DNA of 64,000 nt. Source: Blastococcus saxobsidens DD2 (GTDB lineage: Bacteria > Actinomycetota > Actinomycetes > Mycobacteriales > Geodermatophilaceae). Position numbers and translations under genes: made by a program. Positions within the stretch are counted from its first letter, which is position 1. Each line of letters begins with the position of its first letter. The stretch is taken from contig NC_016943.1 in assembly GCF_000284015.1 (NCBI RefSeq), positions 1,901,541 to 1,965,540 on the forward strand, written 5' to 3'. Below the pieces are notes generated by a model. That model had not been told where the DNA came from and did not search any database. It saw only the letters and a list, made by a program, of their open reading frames with translations. Shown piece after piece: positions 62,010 through 64,000 of the stretch.

Positions 62010-62972
62010 GTGACCGGAGTCCTGGCCGTCGGCCCGGTGGCCGTCTTCGTGCTGGTGGGTGTCGTGGTTCTGGTGGTGCTAGCAGCCACTGCAGTCAGAC
62101 GCAGGCAACTGGCGCCTGCAGTTGCCGATGCCCGGCGGTACGGCCTGTCCACCAACGGGCTCTCTGTGGCATTGGGGGGCGTCGCTGGCGTTGCCGTTGC
62201 CCTGGGAGACCTCGCCGGCCGTCTCGGATCGGGCGTGTCGATTGCGCTGGCACCGCTGGTGTTCGGCGTCGTGCACACCGCGGTCCTGGGTGTGGGCGAG
62301 AAGCTGTGGCCCCGTCCCCGTGGCGCGGTGCGAACTGCGGGTCTCACTCCGCGGCGCTTCCCGTCCAGTGTCCGGTGGCTGCGAACGATCTATGGCTCGG
62401 TGGTGCTGGTGGTCGTGGCAACGTGCGCCGCCGGTTGGTCCACGGCCGGCGCCGATGGTCGCTCGTTCACCACCACCCCGCCATCGCCTCCTGGACTGGA
62501 CGTGGTCGTTGGCCCCAGCACCACCGGCCCCTATCCCGGAGACGTTTTTGCGCTGCCCGCCCTCATCGGGACCGGCCTGCTCGTACTGCTCACCTGGCTG
62601 ACCGTGCAGGCTGCGCTGAATCGGTCGGCGGTGCCCGCCGACGAAGCGAGCGAGCGGACACTGCGGGGAGCCTCCATCCACCGCGTGCTGCGCGGCTCCA
62701 CCTCGGCCCTGCTGCTCCTGCTGGCTGGGCTGTGGTTCGTGGCAGGGGCGGCGCTCCACACTGCCGCCCAGGACACCTTGGTGGGCATCGAGGGGGCCAC
62801 CTACGTCATCGAGGGCGGGCCCGGACTCGAGGTGATCGGCGTTGCGGCGATGATCGCCGGGGGATTCGCCGCTGTCGCCGCACTGGTGCTGCTGCTCCTG
62901 CCCGCCCCGCGACTGCGGCCGGCACCTCCGGCCCCGCCGGCTGCCCAGACACCGTCACCGGTGGTGGTGTGA
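62010..62972 (+). CDS. Polytopic membrane protein in YtrA-type operon
   Basis: A 320-residue membrane protein with seven or eight hydrophobic helices and an outer loop (WSTAGADGRSFTTTPPSPPGL). No family recognised; the overall pattern is like the uncharacterised membrane proteins co-encoded with YtrA-type regulators. GTG 62010 follows GGAG at 62001-62004; GTG 61995 would lie inside the operator. A Pro/Ala tail ends the protein, whose stop overlaps the regulator start (GTGA). GC3 is slightly lower than in genes left of 61 kb. Confidence 0.75.
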   Translation: MTGVLAVGPVAVFVLVGVVVLVVLAATAVRRRQLAPAVADARRYGLSTNGLSVALGGVAGVAVALGDLAGRLGSGVSIALAPLVFGVVHTAVLGVGEKLWPRPRGAVRTAGLTPRRFPSSVRWLRTIYGSVVLVVVATCAAGWSTAGADGRSFTTTPPSPPGLDVVVGPSTTGPYPGDVFALPALIGTGLLVLLTWLTVQAALNRSAVPADEASERTLRGASIHRVLRGSTSALLLLLAGLWFVAGAALHTAAQDTLVGIEGATYVIEGGPGLEVIGVAAMIAGGFAAVAALVLLLLPAPRLRPAPPAPPAAQTPSPVVV

Positions 62973-63376
62973 CCGCCACCGACCCGGCACCGCTGACCCT
63001 TCGGATCGATGTCACCTCGGCGGTACCGGTCTACGAACAGCTGCGCACCCAGGTCAGCGCCCTCGTCAGTGCGCGGCGCCTTGTCCGCGGCGACCGGCTG
63101 CCCGCAGCCCGCGCGCTTGCCGCCGATCTTGGCATCGCCGTGGGAACCGTGGCACGGGCCTACCGGGAACTGGAGACCGGCGGGTGGGTCACCTCCCGCC
63201 GCAGGACCGGCACCGTCATCGCCGGACCGATGCAGACGAACGACCCCGCACCCAGCGGCGCAACGGCCTCGGACCAGGTCGAACGCGCCGCCGATCACCT
63301 CGTGCGAATCGGCCGGGCCACCGGCCTCGATGACGACGCCCTGCTCACCGCGCTGCGTGGTGCTCTCCTGCGCTGA
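62969..63376 (+). CDS. GntR-family regulator, YtrA subfamily
   Basis: A 135-residue regulator with a winged helix-turn-helix (PVYEQLRTQVSALVSARRLVRGDRLPAARALAADLGIAVGTVARAYRELETGGWVTSRRRTGTVIA) and only a short C-terminal dimer helix (about 95-135), the YtrA layout. YtrA proteins repress their own operon, typically with transport genes. It is coupled to the membrane protein and should bind the inverted repeat at 61986-62000. Confidence 0.88.
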   Translation: MTATDPAPLTLRIDVTSAVPVYEQLRTQVSALVSARRLVRGDRLPAARALAADLGIAVGTVARAYRELETGGWVTSRRRTGTVIAGPMQTNDPAPSGATASDQVERAADHLVRIGRATGLDDDALLTALRGALLR

Positions 63377-63779
63377 CACACCGGACTACTGATCAGGTCG
63401 GCTCACTGAGCTCCGCCCATGACACCCACCGAAGGCACGTGGGATGCCGCACCTTCAGGTGACCGCAGCAGGAGCGGGAATGTCTGGGCAGCATGGGGCG
63501 CTCGGCGGGGGCTGCGTCCGGTCAGCTGCCAGGTGCGGGGGTAGGTTCCAGCGCTGCAGCTTGTGGTCAGTCTCGCCCTCGTCCTCCAACTCGTCGGGGC
63601 CGATCGCACGCATGCGTCAGAACAGCAAGACGGTCATGAATCGCTCGTGCCGAGTGTCGGTGAGTGGACGCAATGGAACAAGAACGGCTCTCGACGGGCC
63701 ACCGTCGCAAGAGACGGCCGAGGGACCTCGGTGGTGTCCCTGAGCGCGCCGGCCGTTCTGGGACACCGGCGGAGGTTCC
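63377..63779. other. Region with no confident gene
   Basis: About 400 bases. The only coding-like stretch is on the minus strand at 63455-63613 (see separate entry). A second minus-strand fragment reading RPLTDTRHERFMTVLLF-stop ends at about 63618, just before it, without a clear start; both may be decayed genes. Confidence 0.5.
63455..63613 (-). CDS. Possible small ORF, 52 aa
   Basis: A minus-strand frame starting MRAIGPDELEDEGETDHKLQ has GC-rich third positions and an acidic, then Pro-rich composition. No family is recognised and no ribosome site is clear. It could be a real small protein or a gene fragment. Confidence 0.25.
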   Translation of the reverse strand: MRAIGPDELEDEGETDHKLQRWNLPPHLAADRTQPPPSAPCCPDIPAPAAVT

Positions 63780-64000
63780 TCAAAGCACGTTCGGCAAGGT
63801 GCGAACCACGAAGTGCTCGTCTACGAGTCGCCCGTCGCTGTAGAGCCGTAACCGGTAGAGCCCTGAGCCGTCGCCCTGCATCAGCGTCACCTTCTTTCGT
63901 TCGAAGTCCGCCCGCGCCTCCTCGGATGTCAGCCACCACGACTCTGACGGAGGTGGGCGCAGTCGGTGCGGAATGCGGACTTCGACGTGATGTTGTCCGG
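63780..64000 (-). CDS. Partial protein cut by window edge (C-terminus only)
   Basis: The last 72 codons of a minus-strand gene whose start lies beyond base 64000. It reads as sensible protein: HHVEVRIPHRLRPPP, SWWLTSEEARADFERKK, VTLMQGDGSGLYRLRLYSDG and RLVDEHFVVRTLPNVL, then TGA. Strand-turn-strand pattern; no family recognised. Because no start codon is in view it is easily missed by start-based gene finding. Confidence 0.6.
   Translation of the reverse strand, partial: GQHHVEVRIPHRLRPPPSESWWLTSEEARADFERKKVTLMQGDGSGLYRLRLYSDGRLVDEHFVVRTLPNVL

Noticed and set aside
63634-63939. Minus-strand 101-codon frame at the right edge
   Set aside because: Arg/Ala-rich with no pattern; the neighbouring frame ending at 63780 reads as real protein instead.

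Overview
This 64 kb window is very GC-rich, with G or C at nearly every third codon position, many GTG starts and ATGA/GTGA gene overlaps. Several families are typical of Actinomycetota: an RNase HI/phosphatase fusion, F420 reductase, glnA2 next to glnE, and a c-di-AMP (ydaO-type) leader before a LysM gene. The gene content best fits a Geodermatophilaceae-like organism (Blastococcus, Modestobacter or Geodermatophilus). That placement is inference; no 16S gene is present.

Left third (1-17.5 kb): a FUSC membrane protein fused to an alpha/beta hydrolase, a NIF3-like protein, a CstA transporter coupled to a small CC-motif protein, a zinc-ribbon coiled coil, RNase HI/phosphatase, a TSUP permease, a PIG-L deacetylase, RNase P RNA, and two secreted CHRD proteins flanking a riboswitch-led LysM protein. 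A methyltransferase and an APC permease follow.

Centre (17.6-35.1 kb): a prepilin peptidase followed by two complete tandem Tad/Flp pilus loci, each in the order flp-tadE-tadG-cpaB-cpaE-cpaF-tadB-tadC. Copy 2 ends in an OmpA-domain lipoprotein. A minus-strand HTTM protein and its small partner sit between the copies. Inverted repeats related to GTCAC-N5-GTGAC lie upstream of both pilin genes, and a diguanylate cyclase lies about 5 kb further on.

Right-centre (35.2-61 kb): a Balon/Rv2629-like ribosome factor and small stress-type proteins, then a peptidase, F420 reductase, panB-nadE, a universal stress protein divergent from a MarR regulator with a clear palindrome between them, glnA2-amidotransferase-glnE, and a set of lipoproteins, CDGSH, BASS, SDR and diiron proteins. 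The section ends with a hemerythrin-esterase fusion. Four stress-type genes share a GTGT/GTGA-N15/16-GGGTAG motif that looks like a SigB/SigF-class promoter.

Right edge (61.1-64 kb): only the last eight codons and the stop of a glnA-type glutamine synthetase remain on the minus strand, next to a shared terminator. Beyond it lies about 0.9 kb without a convincing gene, then a self-regulated-looking membrane protein/GntR(YtrA) operon and a gene cut by the window edge. I read this as the junction of an integrative element inserted in the 3' end of glnA1.
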